64,000 bases of DNA, taken from contig NZ_FOYW01000001.1 in the NCBI RefSeq assembly GCF_900115285.1, positions 1,275,616 through 1,339,615 on the forward strand, written 5' to 3'. This document shows positions 26,069 to 34,966 of the stretch, one piece after another; within the stretch, counting starts at the first letter, position 1, and each line of letters starts with the position of its first letter. The notes under the pieces were generated by a model that was not told where the DNA came from, did not search any database, and saw nothing but the letters and a program-made list of their open reading frames with translations. The DNA is from Marinobacter daqiaonensis. GTDB taxonomy: Bacteria > Pseudomonadota > Gammaproteobacteria > Pseudomonadales > Oleiphilaceae. The position numbers and the translations under genes are program-made.

Positions 26069-26884
26069 TCAGGTTACGCCGCCGGCTCCGGGTGGCCGTC
26101 TGCGTACTATCAGGTTCTGCTGGGCCATGCCAATGTGGCCTTTCTCATCGTAGAGTTCAGAGCGGGCAAGCCCGATACCGTTGGGCTGAACGGTCATCCG
26201 GCTATCCAGCGCCACCCATTCGGTTGCCGGGTGGCGATGAAGGTAGACGGTCAGATCGGTATTCAGGAAAGTGAACTCCTCGATCGGCAGAATCCAGCTG
26301 AGGCCGTTGCCAAAGTCCGACGCGGCAATGGCCCGCATGGCGGCGGACACCGGGGCACCGCCCACGATGGGGTGGCGCAACCGGAACCAGGCCGCGGCAG
26401 GACCGGGGGCGACTGTCTGTCCGTGGGCCAGACGGATTTCCATGGCAGTGTAATGGAATGAGGTCACCTGCTCCATGCCGGGAACATAGAAGGGTTCGTG
26501 GCACCGGTCGGGGCCCGGCAACGGGTGACCATCAAGACGGGCATCGATATCCAGCGCTTCACTGCGAAGGAACAGCGCCAGTGCCTTTGCCACCATTGTG
26601 CCGTCATGGCTGAGTGTCAGCTCAACCCGCCGGACCGTCCGGCCCTTGCCCATGGTCGCCGTGACGGTCATGGCTGCCATGGGCACCGGGCGGATCAACT
26701 CCAGGGTCAGCCGTGACAGCAACATATCCGGATCGTCCACCAGATCTTCCGCGTAGCCCGCCAGTAGTGACGCCGGTGCACCACCGTGAAGCGCATCCGG
26801 ACTCCAAGGGCCCCGGCCCAGTTCCGTCGGAATAAAACAGTCTCCTTCGCGGACAAAGACAGAATCCACCGATAGCTCACTCAT
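26069..26884 (-). CDS. Acyl-CoA thioesterase family protein (double hotdog)
   Basis: This 271-residue protein has two hotdog repeats. The first includes ALHGGAPASLLAGYAEDLVDDPDMLLSRLTLELIRPVPMAAMTVTATMGKGRTVRRVELTLSHDGTMVAKA; the second includes GNGLSWILPIEEFTFLNTDLTVYLHRHPATEWVALDSRM. This pattern matches the TesB-like/4HBT_3 family that hydrolyses acyl-CoA. ATG 26884 is used; an upstream in-frame ATG lacks a ribosome site. It lies downstream of gabT on the same strand after a terminator, so it is probably transcribed separately. Confidence 0.85.
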   Translation of the reverse strand: MSELSVDSVFVREGDCFIPTELGRGPWSPDALHGGAPASLLAGYAEDLVDDPDMLLSRLTLELIRPVPMAAMTVTATMGKGRTVRRVELTLSHDGTMVAKALALFLRSEALDIDARLDGHPLPGPDRCHEPFYVPGMEQVTSFHYTAMEIRLAHGQTVAPGPAAAWFRLRHPIVGGAPVSAAMRAIAASDFGNGLSWILPIEEFTFLNTDLTVYLHRHPATEWVALDSRMTVQPNGIGLARSELYDEKGHIGMAQQNLIVRRRPPGAGGVT

Positions 26885-26954
26885 GCCACAATAACTCTCG
26901 TCAACAACATCCAGGGAATGGCCCTTTATACCATCGGGACGGGACAGGCCAAAA

Positions 26955-26984
26955 CGAAAAAGGGCACCCCGCAAGGTGCCCCGT
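26955..26984 (-). terminator. Rho-independent terminator of gabT
   Basis: On the minus strand GGGGCACC-TTGCGG-GGTGCCC is followed by TTTTTCG. It lies 30-60 nt after the gabT stop codon. Confidence 0.85.
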
Positions 26985-27011
26985 TACCAGGTGCGGCCCT
27001 GCCGCCCGGAA

Positions 27012-28286
27012 TCAGGCCACGGACGCCAGGGCATCCTCAACGATCTTCAGGCCTTCCTCCAGCACTTCGTCCTCAATGGTTACCGGCATCAGGAAGCGTA
27101 TGGTATTGCCATACATGCCGCAGCTGAGCAGTATCAGGCCGTTTTTCTTGGCGTGAGCGAGCACCTTCGCGACCATATCGGCCCGGGGTTCACGGCTCTG
27201 CTTGTCGGTGACCAGCTCGATGGCAGCCATCGGTCCCAGATTGCGGACATTGTCCACGTGGCCGAACTTTTCCTGCCACTGGGCAAAGCGCTTGCTCAGC
27301 TTCTCTCCGAGCGCCTGGCTCTTGCCCAGAATATCCTCTTCCTCGAACACTTCCATAACCGCCAGGGCCGCGGCACAGGCGGTGGGGCTGCCGGTGTAGG
27401 TGCCGCCCAGGGAGTTCGGACCGGAGGCATCCATCACCTTGTCGGTGCCCACGATGGCGGAAATCGGCATGCCGTCGGCCATGCTTTTGGCCACGGTCAT
27501 GATGTCAGGCTCCACACCGCTGTGCTCGATGGCGAACAGCTTGCCCGTGCGACCAAAGCCGCTCTGGACCTCGTCCACGATCATCAGCATGCCGTGCTCG
27601 TCGCAGATTTCGCGGATTTTCCTGAGGAAACTCGCGGGAGCCGGGTAGAAACCGCCCTCACCCAGCACTGGCTCGATCACGATGGCGGCGGTGTCCTTGG
27701 GGTTGGCGTCGGTCTTCAGCACCATCTTCAGGCCGCGGATGGCCTCGTCCTCGGAAACACCGTGGTAGGGAACCGGGAACGGTGCCCGGAAGACCGTTCC
27801 CGGCATGGGGCCGAAGTCGGTGGCGTAGGGGTTTACCTTGCCGTTCATGGCCATGGTCATGAAGGTCCGGCCATGGTAACCGCCATCAAAACAGATAACG
27901 TTAGTCTTGCCGGTGGCCGCCCGGGCCACCTTCAGGGCGTTTTCCAGCGCTTCCGCCCCGGAGTTCGCCAGCATGACCTTGGCATGACCACGGACCGGTG
28001 CCTTCTGGCTCAGTTTCTCGGCAACCCGCACGTATCCCTCATAGGGCATGACCGTCTGGCAGGTATGCATGAGCTTGTCCAGCTGCGCCTTGACGGCTTC
28101 AACCACCTTGGGGTGACGGTGGCCGATATTGAGTACGCCGATACCGCCCGCGAAGTCGATCATGCGCTTGCCATCGGCATCCCACACCTCTGCGTTTTCG
28201 GCGTGATCGGCAAACTGTTCATTCGGACTTGCGGCACCCGCAGCCACATAGCGCTCTTTCAGCTTCTGCAGTTCTTCGTTCGTCAT
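27012..28286 (-). CDS. gabT: 4-aminobutyrate aminotransferase
   Basis: This 424-residue class-III PLP enzyme transfers the amino group of 4-aminobutyrate (or 5-aminovalerate) to 2-oxoglutarate. PLP-binding Lys267 lies in TVAKSMADGMP, with IVDEVQSGFGRTGKLFA, VMLANSGAEALENALKVAR and FDGGYHGRT all intact. The length is that of GabT. No succinate-semialdehyde dehydrogenase gene lies beside it. It is divergent from an acyl-CoA dehydrogenase gene across an AT-rich 225-nt region. Confidence 0.92.
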   Translation of the reverse strand: MTNEELQKLKERYVAAGAASPNEQFADHAENAEVWDADGKRMIDFAGGIGVLNIGHRHPKVVEAVKAQLDKLMHTCQTVMPYEGYVRVAEKLSQKAPVRGHAKVMLANSGAEALENALKVARAATGKTNVICFDGGYHGRTFMTMAMNGKVNPYATDFGPMPGTVFRAPFPVPYHGVSEDEAIRGLKMVLKTDANPKDTAAIVIEPVLGEGGFYPAPASFLRKIREICDEHGMLMIVDEVQSGFGRTGKLFAIEHSGVEPDIMTVAKSMADGMPISAIVGTDKVMDASGPNSLGGTYTGSPTACAAALAVMEVFEEEDILGKSQALGEKLSKRFAQWQEKFGHVDNVRNLGPMAAIELVTDKQSREPRADMVAKVLAHAKKNGLILLSCGMYGNTIRFLMPVTIEDEVLEEGLKIVEDALASVA

Positions 28287-28511
28287 GCTTCGCCTCAGGT
28301 ATATTCATGTTGGGTTTGGGGTTGCTTTCAGTATGGTCGATTGCCTGCCCTTATTGCCAGCCCGGGCCTCACTTTCCCCAGCGGGACTCACCGTGATGCC
28401 TACTTGTATAAATATTAAGAATAGATTCGTATAAGTTAAATTCAGTTGATTGATTGTCTGGCCAGGCACATAGTGAAGCCTTCCTTCAAACCGATGCCAC
28501 GGAGAGACCCA

Positions 28512-29729
28512 ATGGATTTCCAGTATTCCGACAAAGTCAAACAACTGAGGCAACAGCTGCTCACCTTCATGGACGAGCACATCTACCCCAATGAGGCGCT
28601 CTACAGGGAGCAGGTGGAGCAAAACCGGGCCAATGGACGTGCCTATGCGGCCGTGCCGGTAGTGGCTGAACTCAAGGAAAAGGCCCGCGCCCAGGGCCTG
28701 TGGAACCTGTTCCTTCCGGAAGAGGAATACGGCCCCGGCCTGACCAATCTCGAATACGCTCCCCTGGCGGAGATCATGGGACGGGTGCTGTGGTGTTCGG
28801 AGGTGTTCAACTGTGCCGCCCCGGACACCGGCAATATGGAAGTACTGGCCCGTTACGGCAATGAAGAGCAGCAGGCCACCTGGCTGCGCCCCCTGCTCGA
28901 GGGCGAGATTCGCTCTTCCTTCGCCATGACCGAACCGGCGGTGGCTTCCAGCGACGCCACCAACATCGAGACCCGGATCGAACGGGACGGTGACGAGTAC
29001 GTCATTAACGGTCGGAAATGGTTCATCACCGGTGGTTGCGGCGAGGAAACGCGCTTCTTCATTGTGATGGGCAAATCCGACCCGGACAATGCCGACCGCC
29101 ACAAGCAGCAGTCCATGATCATCGTCCCCAAGGATACCCCCGGGGTTACCATCGTCAGGGACATGCCGGTGTACGGGTATTACCACGCTCCGAAGGGCCA
29201 CCCGGAAATCCTGTTCGAGAACGTGCGGGTGCCCGCCGGCAACCTCCTTCTCGGTGAGGGACGGGGCTTCGAGATCGCCCAGGGCCGCCTGGGGCCGGGA
29301 CGGATCCACCATTGCATGCGAGTCATTGGCCAGGCCGAGCGGGCATTCGACCTGATGTGCCAGCGCCTGACTTCCCGTGAGGCCTTCCACAAGCGCCTGT
29401 CCGATCAGGGTGTCTGGCGCGAGCGCATTGCTGACTGCCGCATCGCCATCGACCAGACCCGGCTGATGGTGCTGCAGGCGGCCCAGATGATGGACCTGGT
29501 GGGCAACAAGGTTGCCAAACAACAGATTGCCATGATCAAGGTGGCAGCCCCGGACATGGCCTGCAAGGTGATCGACTGGGCCATCCAGGCCCATGGTGCC
29601 GGCGGCTACACCGAGGACTTCCCGCTGGCGGACATGTATGTCTATGCGCGCCATCTTCGCACCGCTGACGGCCCCGATGAGGTCCACCGCAATGCCATCG
29701 CCAAGGAAGTACTGAAAGCCTACCTTTAA
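28512..29729 (+). CDS. Acyl-CoA dehydrogenase
   Basis: This 405-residue flavoenzyme oxidises an acyl-CoA thioester to the 2-enoyl form. The FAD/substrate motifs are [40 protein letters not shown] and, near the C-terminus, [19 protein letters not shown] and [20 protein letters not shown]. This set resembles ACAD10/11-type enzymes. ATG 28512 has GGAGAG 5 nt upstream. It is divergent from gabT, and its acyl chain specificity is unknown. Confidence 0.93.
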   Translation: MDFQYSDKVKQLRQQLLTFMDEHIYPNEALYREQVEQNRANGRAYAAVPVVAELKEKARAQGLWNLFLPEEEYGPGLTNLEYAPLAEIMGRVLWCSEVFNCAAPDTGNMEVLARYGNEEQQATWLRPLLEGEIRSSFAMTEPAVASSDATNIETRIERDGDEYVINGRKWFITGGCGEETRFFIVMGKSDPDNADRHKQQSMIIVPKDTPGVTIVRDMPVYGYYHAPKGHPEILFENVRVPAGNLLLGEGRGFEIAQGRLGPGRIHHCMRVIGQAERAFDLMCQRLTSREAFHKRLSDQGVWRERIADCRIAIDQTRLMVLQAAQMMDLVGNKVAKQQIAMIKVAAPDMACKVIDWAIQAHGAGGYTEDFPLADMYVYARHLRTADGPDEVHRNAIAKEVLKAYL

Positions 29730-29874
29730 GCCCCCCGGCTGCCCTCCGGGGCAGCTGTTCCCCCACTGACCGCGCCCGACACAAAGCGTTACCCGCCGTT
29801 ACTACCTTGCCACTGAATATTAATTAGACTTCATTACCATCAGGCGATCTACCAGCCAGCAATGGAGGACGTCC

Positions 29875-30708
29875 ATGTCTCCCGGGAACGGTGCCGATCC
29901 AAGGGCGGGCCATCAGCTCTTTGACCTGTTTGACCTGTATAACCGACGTTACTTCCATCGCACGTTGCGACCATCGGAAGGCTTCGGGCTTCGGTACACC
30001 CAGTCAGGGCGTCAGCTGGGCCGCTTCCGCTACTGTCCCGAAAGCCACAGGGATGAGGGTATCGACCTGGCCGCCCGGCTACAGGACCATCCCCGAGCCC
30101 TGAGAAGCGCCATGGTGCGCGAGATGATTCCGATGCTCGGCCTGCAACGCTACCGGGAAACCGGTGACACTACGTTTCTGGACCGCAGCCCGCTGTATGG
30201 GCATCTCTTTATCGAGCCTGGCATAGGGGCCTTTTTCCTGGCCCAGATGGAGCACCTGAATGTTTCGTTTCCGGAGCTTTGTCTCACCATCAAGCCCCGC
30301 TTTGGCAGTGGCTCGCTGTTCGAGCAGAACCGGATTCCCAGCGCCCGCCTGATGATCGTGTGGGTGGACAACCTGCGGGACCGCGGCGTGATCTATCGAC
30401 TGCACGACCGGGCAACAACCGACTGGCCCCAACTCCAGGATACCGCAGAGCGTTTCCATGGTACCCGGCATATTTCCGTGTTACGGGTGGCCGGAGCCCT
30501 TGCGGAACAGTATGCGATGCTGAAGAAAGACAATCTGCCGCGGTCCAGGGCGAAGAGCCCGGAGCTGGAGGACTTTGCTCTCACGGTCCGTGAAATCCAG
30601 GACCACCGGCTGACAGCGGAAGTGCCCCCTGTGCAGAGGAACCTCTCCCAGCAATCCGTCAGCGAGCAATTGTCCCGGTGGACCCCGGAAGCCTATTCCG
30701 GCTACTAG
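29875..30708 (+). CDS. SprT-like protein without the zinc-binding HExxH motif
   Basis: This 277-residue protein has an N-terminal region like the SprT family: FDLFDLYNRRYFHRTLRPSEGFGLRYTQSGRQLGRFRYC (residues 16-54), then IDLAARLQDHP and a long helix. At the position where SprT proteins carry the zinc-binding H-E-x-x-H, this protein has V-R-E-M-I-P (residues 81-86), so both metal-binding His residues are gone. The remaining 190 residues are not recognised. It is convergent with a lipid kinase gene, overlapping by 4 nt. It is probably a non-catalytic relative; the assignment is by eye. Confidence 0.6.
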   Translation: MSPGNGADPRAGHQLFDLFDLYNRRYFHRTLRPSEGFGLRYTQSGRQLGRFRYCPESHRDEGIDLAARLQDHPRALRSAMVREMIPMLGLQRYRETGDTTFLDRSPLYGHLFIEPGIGAFFLAQMEHLNVSFPELCLTIKPRFGSGSLFEQNRIPSARLMIVWVDNLRDRGVIYRLHDRATTDWPQLQDTAERFHGTRHISVLRVAGALAEQYAMLKKDNLPRSRAKSPELEDFALTVREIQDHRLTAEVPPVQRNLSQQSVSEQLSRWTPEAYSGY

Positions 30709-31598
30709 CCCTTCCGTGGTGCCGGCCTTTCCGCTGAGGAGATTTCGCCGCAGACCACCTCCAGGCGTCCGGGGCAGCACCGGGCGTGAAACGGCGTTAC
30801 TCCCGCCTCATCGCCATCCACCGTCACGGGTTTCTCCGCCGGCGTGGTAACCTCGCACCAGGAACTCAGCCAGTCCACGACCGTACCGTCAGCCCTGGGC
30901 GAACGCCTCATCATTTTGGTTGAGAGAAACGCCCGCAACAGCCTGAGCACCGAGGCCGGCCGCACCCCGACGATCACCAGCTGGCCATTGTCGAGCCGGG
31001 CTCCGGGCACGGGGTTACCGCCCCCGTAGAACGCGCCGTTGGCCACCGCAATGGACAGCCAGCGGCCGGAGATCTCACGCTCACCGGAGCGGATAGTGGC
31101 GCGGAAACCCTGCTTTGAAAACAGTGCACTGAGAAGTGACAGGCCATACCCGAAACGCCCGAATCTCTGTTTATAGCCGCCGCGTTCCTCCTGGGAAGCA
31201 AGGGCACCGAGACCGATATGGGCGACATTCAGGAAGATTCCATCCCCGAAATCCGCCACATCCAGCTTCCGGGTTGGCCCCTGCGCCACCACGCGGCACA
31301 GTTCGTCCGGATCATCGGGCAATCCCAGGTTACGGAAGAAGTCATTCGCGGTGCCGGATGGCAGTACCGCCAGGGTGGCACCGGTTTCCATACAGAATTT
31401 TGCCGCCTGATTGACAGACCCGTCACCCCCCGCCACCAGGATCCGGTCATCGGACGTCACCGAGTCGAGCCATGAGCGGTCATCAAGATCGCAGGCACGG
31501 ATATCATCGAGCCCGGCGGCCTCAAGCCGGTCCAGCCAGAAATCTCCCTGTCGGTCCCCATCACCAGCGTCGGGGTTCCTCAGCAACCAGTCGGTCAT
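30705..31598 (-). CDS. Diacylglycerol kinase family lipid kinase
   Basis: This 297-residue protein is a YegS/DagK-type kinase. The nucleotide-binding motif GGDGSVN is at residues 57-63, followed by VLPSGTANDFFRNLGLP, and a C-terminal beta-rich domain contains GGGNPVPGARLDNGQLVIVGV. These proteins phosphorylate diacylglycerol or related lipids using ATP at the membrane face. The substrate is not defined by sequence. It overlaps the SprT-like gene at the 3' end. Confidence 0.9.
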   Translation of the reverse strand: MTDWLLRNPDAGDGDRQGDFWLDRLEAAGLDDIRACDLDDRSWLDSVTSDDRILVAGGDGSVNQAAKFCMETGATLAVLPSGTANDFFRNLGLPDDPDELCRVVAQGPTRKLDVADFGDGIFLNVAHIGLGALASQEERGGYKQRFGRFGYGLSLLSALFSKQGFRATIRSGEREISGRWLSIAVANGAFYGGGNPVPGARLDNGQLVIVGVRPASVLRLLRAFLSTKMMRRSPRADGTVVDWLSSWCEVTTPAEKPVTVDGDEAGVTPFHARCCPGRLEVVCGEISSAERPAPRKG

Positions 31599-31683
31599 TG
31601 CAGTCCTCGGACAAGAGCCAGTATGTCAAAACCTGCTGTCAGACTACCGGTTTTCAAGCCAAATTCGATGACAAATCCGCAAC

Positions 31684-32562
31684 TCAGCCGTGCTGGCGGA
31701 CATCCTCCCCCAGCGTCCGCAGGAGAATCGGCACGGGCTCTTCCGCCACGCTGTGCCGTATGTAGACATCCACCAGCTTTTCCACCACGAAACGTCGCAC
31801 CGGTTTGTGGTAGCACGCCTGCATACCCGCTTTCAGGCAGCGTTCTCGAAACTGGGGGGTGTCATCCGTGGAAATGGCAATGATTGGCACCGTTGCCGGC
31901 AACAGCCTCCTGATACGTATCTCCAGAGAGGCTTCAGGCCCGTCAAGCCGGGGCATCTGACCATCCATGAGCACCAGGTCCCACTCCCCGTGCCGAACGG
32001 TCTCCAGGGCCTCGGTGCCGTCGGCCGCGCTGACCGAGTCCACGTCCAGCCTTAATAGCTGCTTGCGCAGAATCATGCGATTGATCGGATCATCGTCCAC
32101 GACCAGGACCCGGGGGCGACGACCCGGAGGTTGTTCCGGGTATCCCACACCGGCCCCCGCCACCGGCGTTCGGTCAGGCGCCGACTCCACCGGGGGAATC
32201 TCGGCTCCGGTCCGGACGCCGGCGCGTAGACGGACCCGCTCATTGCCGAACTGGAGCATTTTGACCCAGGCCACCAGCGCCACCTCCAGGATCAGGATGC
32301 CGCCAATCATCACCACGGGCACCTGGATATCCAGGGCAGGCTCGCTCCAGGACTCCAGGGGAAGACTGAGGCTGTTCCACACGAACGCGGGCACCATCAC
32401 CGCAATAGCCACCAGGGAATAGCTGATCAGACGGAAACCGCGGGCACCGCGCACCCAGGGCAGCCTCCTGAGCAGCGACCTGCCGCTCGCGCTGCGGGGC
32501 ACGCCGTTGGGGAGAGACGATTCGGATTCTTGTATTTCTGGCTTCTTGCGGATCATCCGCAT
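31684..32562 (-). CDS. Membrane-anchored receiver-domain protein
   Basis: This 292-residue protein starts at an ATG preceded by AAGGAGG. Two membrane helices (residues about 43-65 and 81-103) are followed by a linker and a C-terminal receiver domain (about 151-272): acidic DDD at 156-158, phospho-acceptor Asp200 in LVLMDGQMPRLDG, Ser/Thr at AIST, and Lys253 in YHKPV. No histidine kinase, DNA-binding or output domain is present. This is like the tail of a hybrid kinase without the kinase, so it may act as a membrane-held phosphate sink or scaffold. Confidence 0.85.
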   Translation of the reverse strand: MRMIRKKPEIQESESSLPNGVPRSASGRSLLRRLPWVRGARGFRLISYSLVAIAVMVPAFVWNSLSLPLESWSEPALDIQVPVVMIGGILILEVALVAWVKMLQFGNERVRLRAGVRTGAEIPPVESAPDRTPVAGAGVGYPEQPPGRRPRVLVVDDDPINRMILRKQLLRLDVDSVSAADGTEALETVRHGEWDLVLMDGQMPRLDGPEASLEIRIRRLLPATVPIIAISTDDTPQFRERCLKAGMQACYHKPVRRFVVEKLVDVYIRHSVAEEPVPILLRTLGEDVRQHG

Positions 32563-32918
32563 GACTGTCCTCCTTAACAGTGCCAGGGAACCCCCGTTGC
32601 CGATAACGGGAGAGTCTGTCCGATGGGACAATCGACCGACACCAGCCAGTGTTATGTCCCACCTTACTGGAGTATGGAACTTATTTAATAAAGATTGAAA
32701 GGGGAACACGACATTTTTATGAAAAGGTACCCCACCCCGCCTCGAAGACAGCGCCAGGTCGCAATTCCGGCGTCAATCCAGCTGGTGGCTACATACATGT
32801 ACTATCTTTTTCCTGGAACCTGGCTTGTTATGGTGCCGCCATGATCTGTTGCCCCCATCGGGGACGCGGCTCCGTCAGACACCCCTGAACCAAAACTACG
32901 CTGAGGTCATCCCCTACC
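32563..32918. other. Intergenic region between divergent receiver and antiporter genes
   Basis: This 356-nt stretch holds the two promoter regions and no convincing gene. It has an AT-rich patch (TTATTTAATAAAG near 32680-32695) and a TACATGTA palindrome near 32793-32800. No known operator is recognised. Confidence 0.5.
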
Positions 32919-33890
32919 ATGTTACTCCCCGCATTTGCCGTGGTCTCCGGACTGGTCCTGCTGGTGTGGAGTGCCGATCGCTTTGTCGACGGGTCCGCCC
33001 AGACCGCCCGTTACTTTGGCATGCCCCCTCTCCTGATCGGCATGCTGGTGGTGGGCTTCGGCACCTCCGCGCCGGAAATGGTGGTCTCGGCCCTGGCCTC
33101 GGTCGGGGGCAACCCCGGCATTGCCCTGGGTAACGCCTATGGCTCGAACATCACCAATATCGCCCTGATTCTTGGTCTCACAGCCCTTATTGCGCCGATT
33201 GCGGTGCAGTCGCTGATCCTGCGCAAGGAACTGCCAGTGCTGCTTGCCGTATCACTGTTTGCCTTCTGGCAGGTACTGGACGGCGACCTCACCCGGGTTG
33301 ATGCCCTGTTGTTGATACTCGTCTTCCTGGGCCTTCTTGTCTGGAGCCTGTGGCAGGGTCTTCGCAATCCTGACGACGCCCTGGGCACGGAGGTTCAGCA
33401 GGAACTGGGCGCAGTGGCTGCCCCCGGCTATCCAGGCAAGGCTGTGGCCTGGATGTTGATCGGCCTGCTGCTGCTTATCCTGGCCTCGCGCATACTGGTT
33501 TGGGGAGCAGTGGAAATCGCGTCAGCCCTGGGGGTGAGCGACCTGCTGATCGGACTGACCGTGGTGGCCGTGGGCACTTCATTGCCGGAGCTGGCGTCGT
33601 CACTGATCGCGATCCGCAAGGGCGAACACGATATCGCGCTGGGCAATGTACTGGGCTCCAACCTGTTCAACACCCTGGCAGTGGTGGGCATTGCAGGCCT
33701 GATCAGCCCCCTGACGGTGCCCCCGGAGATACTGACCCGTGACCTGCCGGTGATGATGGCGCTGACTCTCTCACTGTTCGTATTCGGCTACGGTTTTCGC
33801 GGTCCCGGACGGATCAACCGGCTGGAGGGCGGTATACTGTTGAGCTGTTTCGTCGGTTACACCGTATTCCTGGCTTTGACCGCCGTTTAA
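32919..33890 (+). CDS. yrbG: Calcium/sodium antiporter (YrbG/CaCA family)
   Basis: This 323-residue inner-membrane protein has ten predicted helices and two inverted alpha repeats. The ion-binding motifs are LLIGMLVVGFGTSAPEMVVSALAS and LLIGLTVVAVGTSLPELASSLIAI, each followed by a GN-x-x-GSN motif (GNAYGSN and GNVLGSN). It exchanges sodium or protons for calcium. The acidic residues in both repeats are intact. The length matches E. coli YrbG (325). Confidence 0.95.
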   Translation: MLLPAFAVVSGLVLLVWSADRFVDGSAQTARYFGMPPLLIGMLVVGFGTSAPEMVVSALASVGGNPGIALGNAYGSNITNIALILGLTALIAPIAVQSLILRKELPVLLAVSLFAFWQVLDGDLTRVDALLLILVFLGLLVWSLWQGLRNPDDALGTEVQQELGAVAAPGYPGKAVAWMLIGLLLLILASRILVWGAVEIASALGVSDLLIGLTVVAVGTSLPELASSLIAIRKGEHDIALGNVLGSNLFNTLAVVGIAGLISPLTVPPEILTRDLPVMMALTLSLFVFGYGFRGPGRINRLEGGILLSCFVGYTVFLALTAV

Positions 33891-33909
33891 CGCCATTGAG
33901 ATCACTGTC

Positions 33910-33954
33910 AGGGCTTTCAGGGGCTCGGCAGATCAGCGAATTAACCAGACGGGG
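33910..33954 (-). repeat. Dispersed intergenic repeat, copy C
   Basis: On the minus strand this reads CCCCGTCTGGTTAATTCGCTGATC, a 7-nt spacer and CCCCTGAAAGCCCT. It matches copies A and B in the plus orientation elsewhere. It lies between the antiporter and ZIP genes. Confidence 0.55.
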
Positions 33955-33987
33955 CGCTAGCAACTCACCCTCCACATCGGAGACCGC

Positions 33988-34776
33988 ATGTTGTCTGAGA
34001 TGAATACGGTATGGCTGGGTTCCCTGGCAAGCCTGCTTGCCGGGATGGGAACCGGCCTTGGCGCACTCGGTGTATTCCTTGTGCGCCGGCTGCCGGGCTG
34101 GCTCGAGGATGCGCTTCTAAGCGGGGCGGCGGGGGTCATGCTGGCGGCGTCCTTCTTTTCACTGCTGCTGCCAGGCATTCATTACGGGGAGGCCCTCACC
34201 GGGCACACCTGGTCCGCAGCCCTGATTGTTATCGCCGGGCTGCTGATGGGGGCCGGCACATTATTCTACCTCCACCAGCGGCTCCCCCATGAGCATTTCG
34301 GCCAGCAGGGCCGCGAGGGACCGGACGCTGCCCACATCCGCAGGATCTGGCTGTTCATCATCGCCATCGCCCTCCATAACTTCCCTGAAGGAATGGCAGT
34401 GGGGGTCGGTTTCGCGGGGGAGAACGTTGGCAACGGCGTTGCACTGGCGATCGGCATTGGCCTGCAGAACATTCCCGAGGGCCTGGCCGTCGCGGTATCG
34501 TTGCTCGCCATACACAACACCCGTACCCAGGCCTTCCTGGTCGCGTTTCTCACGGGCCTTGTGGAACCGATCGGAGGACTGTTCGGCAGCGGTATGGTGT
34601 GGCTGGCCGAACCCCTGATGCCGTGGACCCTGGGCTTTGCCGCCGGGGCGATGCTGTTCATCATCAGCAGTGAGATCATCCCGGAAACCCACCGCTACCC
34701 CAACAAGACCATTGCCACGTTCTCACTGCTGGCAGGCTTCGTGATCATGATGTTTCTGGACGCCACGCTCGGTTAG
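33988..34776 (+). CDS. ZIP-family metal transporter
   Basis: This 262-residue membrane protein has eight predicted helices. The metal-binding motifs of helices IV and V are present: IALHNFPEGMAVGVGFAGEN and IGLQNIPEGLAVAVSLLAIHN. A cytoplasmic loop contains PHEHFGQQG. ZIP proteins take up zinc and other divalent metals; this bacterial type (ZupT/GufA-like) can have broad range. It lies 97 nt after the antiporter gene with repeat copy C between. Confidence 0.9.
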   Translation: MLSEMNTVWLGSLASLLAGMGTGLGALGVFLVRRLPGWLEDALLSGAAGVMLAASFFSLLLPGIHYGEALTGHTWSAALIVIAGLLMGAGTLFYLHQRLPHEHFGQQGREGPDAAHIRRIWLFIIAIALHNFPEGMAVGVGFAGENVGNGVALAIGIGLQNIPEGLAVAVSLLAIHNTRTQAFLVAFLTGLVEPIGGLFGSGMVWLAEPLMPWTLGFAAGAMLFIISSEIIPETHRYPNKTIATFSLLAGFVIMMFLDATLG

Positions 34777-34966
34777 CGAAGTCAGATCATAACCCCACCT
34801 TCCTTATTTGTATTCACAATGCACTTGATGTTATTGGCATATATACAAAATGTTACCCGGTCTTTACTTTTCTGTCACAGACGTTTTATCTGATAGCGTC
34901 TAGTTTTTACCCACATATAACAACAACAGGCCGGGCACAAGATGCCCGGTACGGGAGAAGTGGACC

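Noticed and set aside
26976..28418. A 480-codon open frame on the plus strand opposite gabT
   Set aside because: It is a high-GC mirror of gabT, is rich in His, Gly and Gln, and has no recognisable domain.
28400..28440. Imperfect AT-rich inverted repeat between gabT and the acyl-CoA dehydrogenase as an operator
   Set aside because: Only about 6 of 8 positions match between the arms; likely just promoter AT-richness.
28305..29687. A 460-codon open frame opposite the acyl-CoA dehydrogenase
   Set aside because: It is a shadow of the third-position GC bias of the real gene.
29740..29760. GCTGCC/GGCAGC hairpin after the acyl-CoA dehydrogenase as terminator
   Set aside because: The stem is short and followed by TGTTCCCC, not a T-tract.
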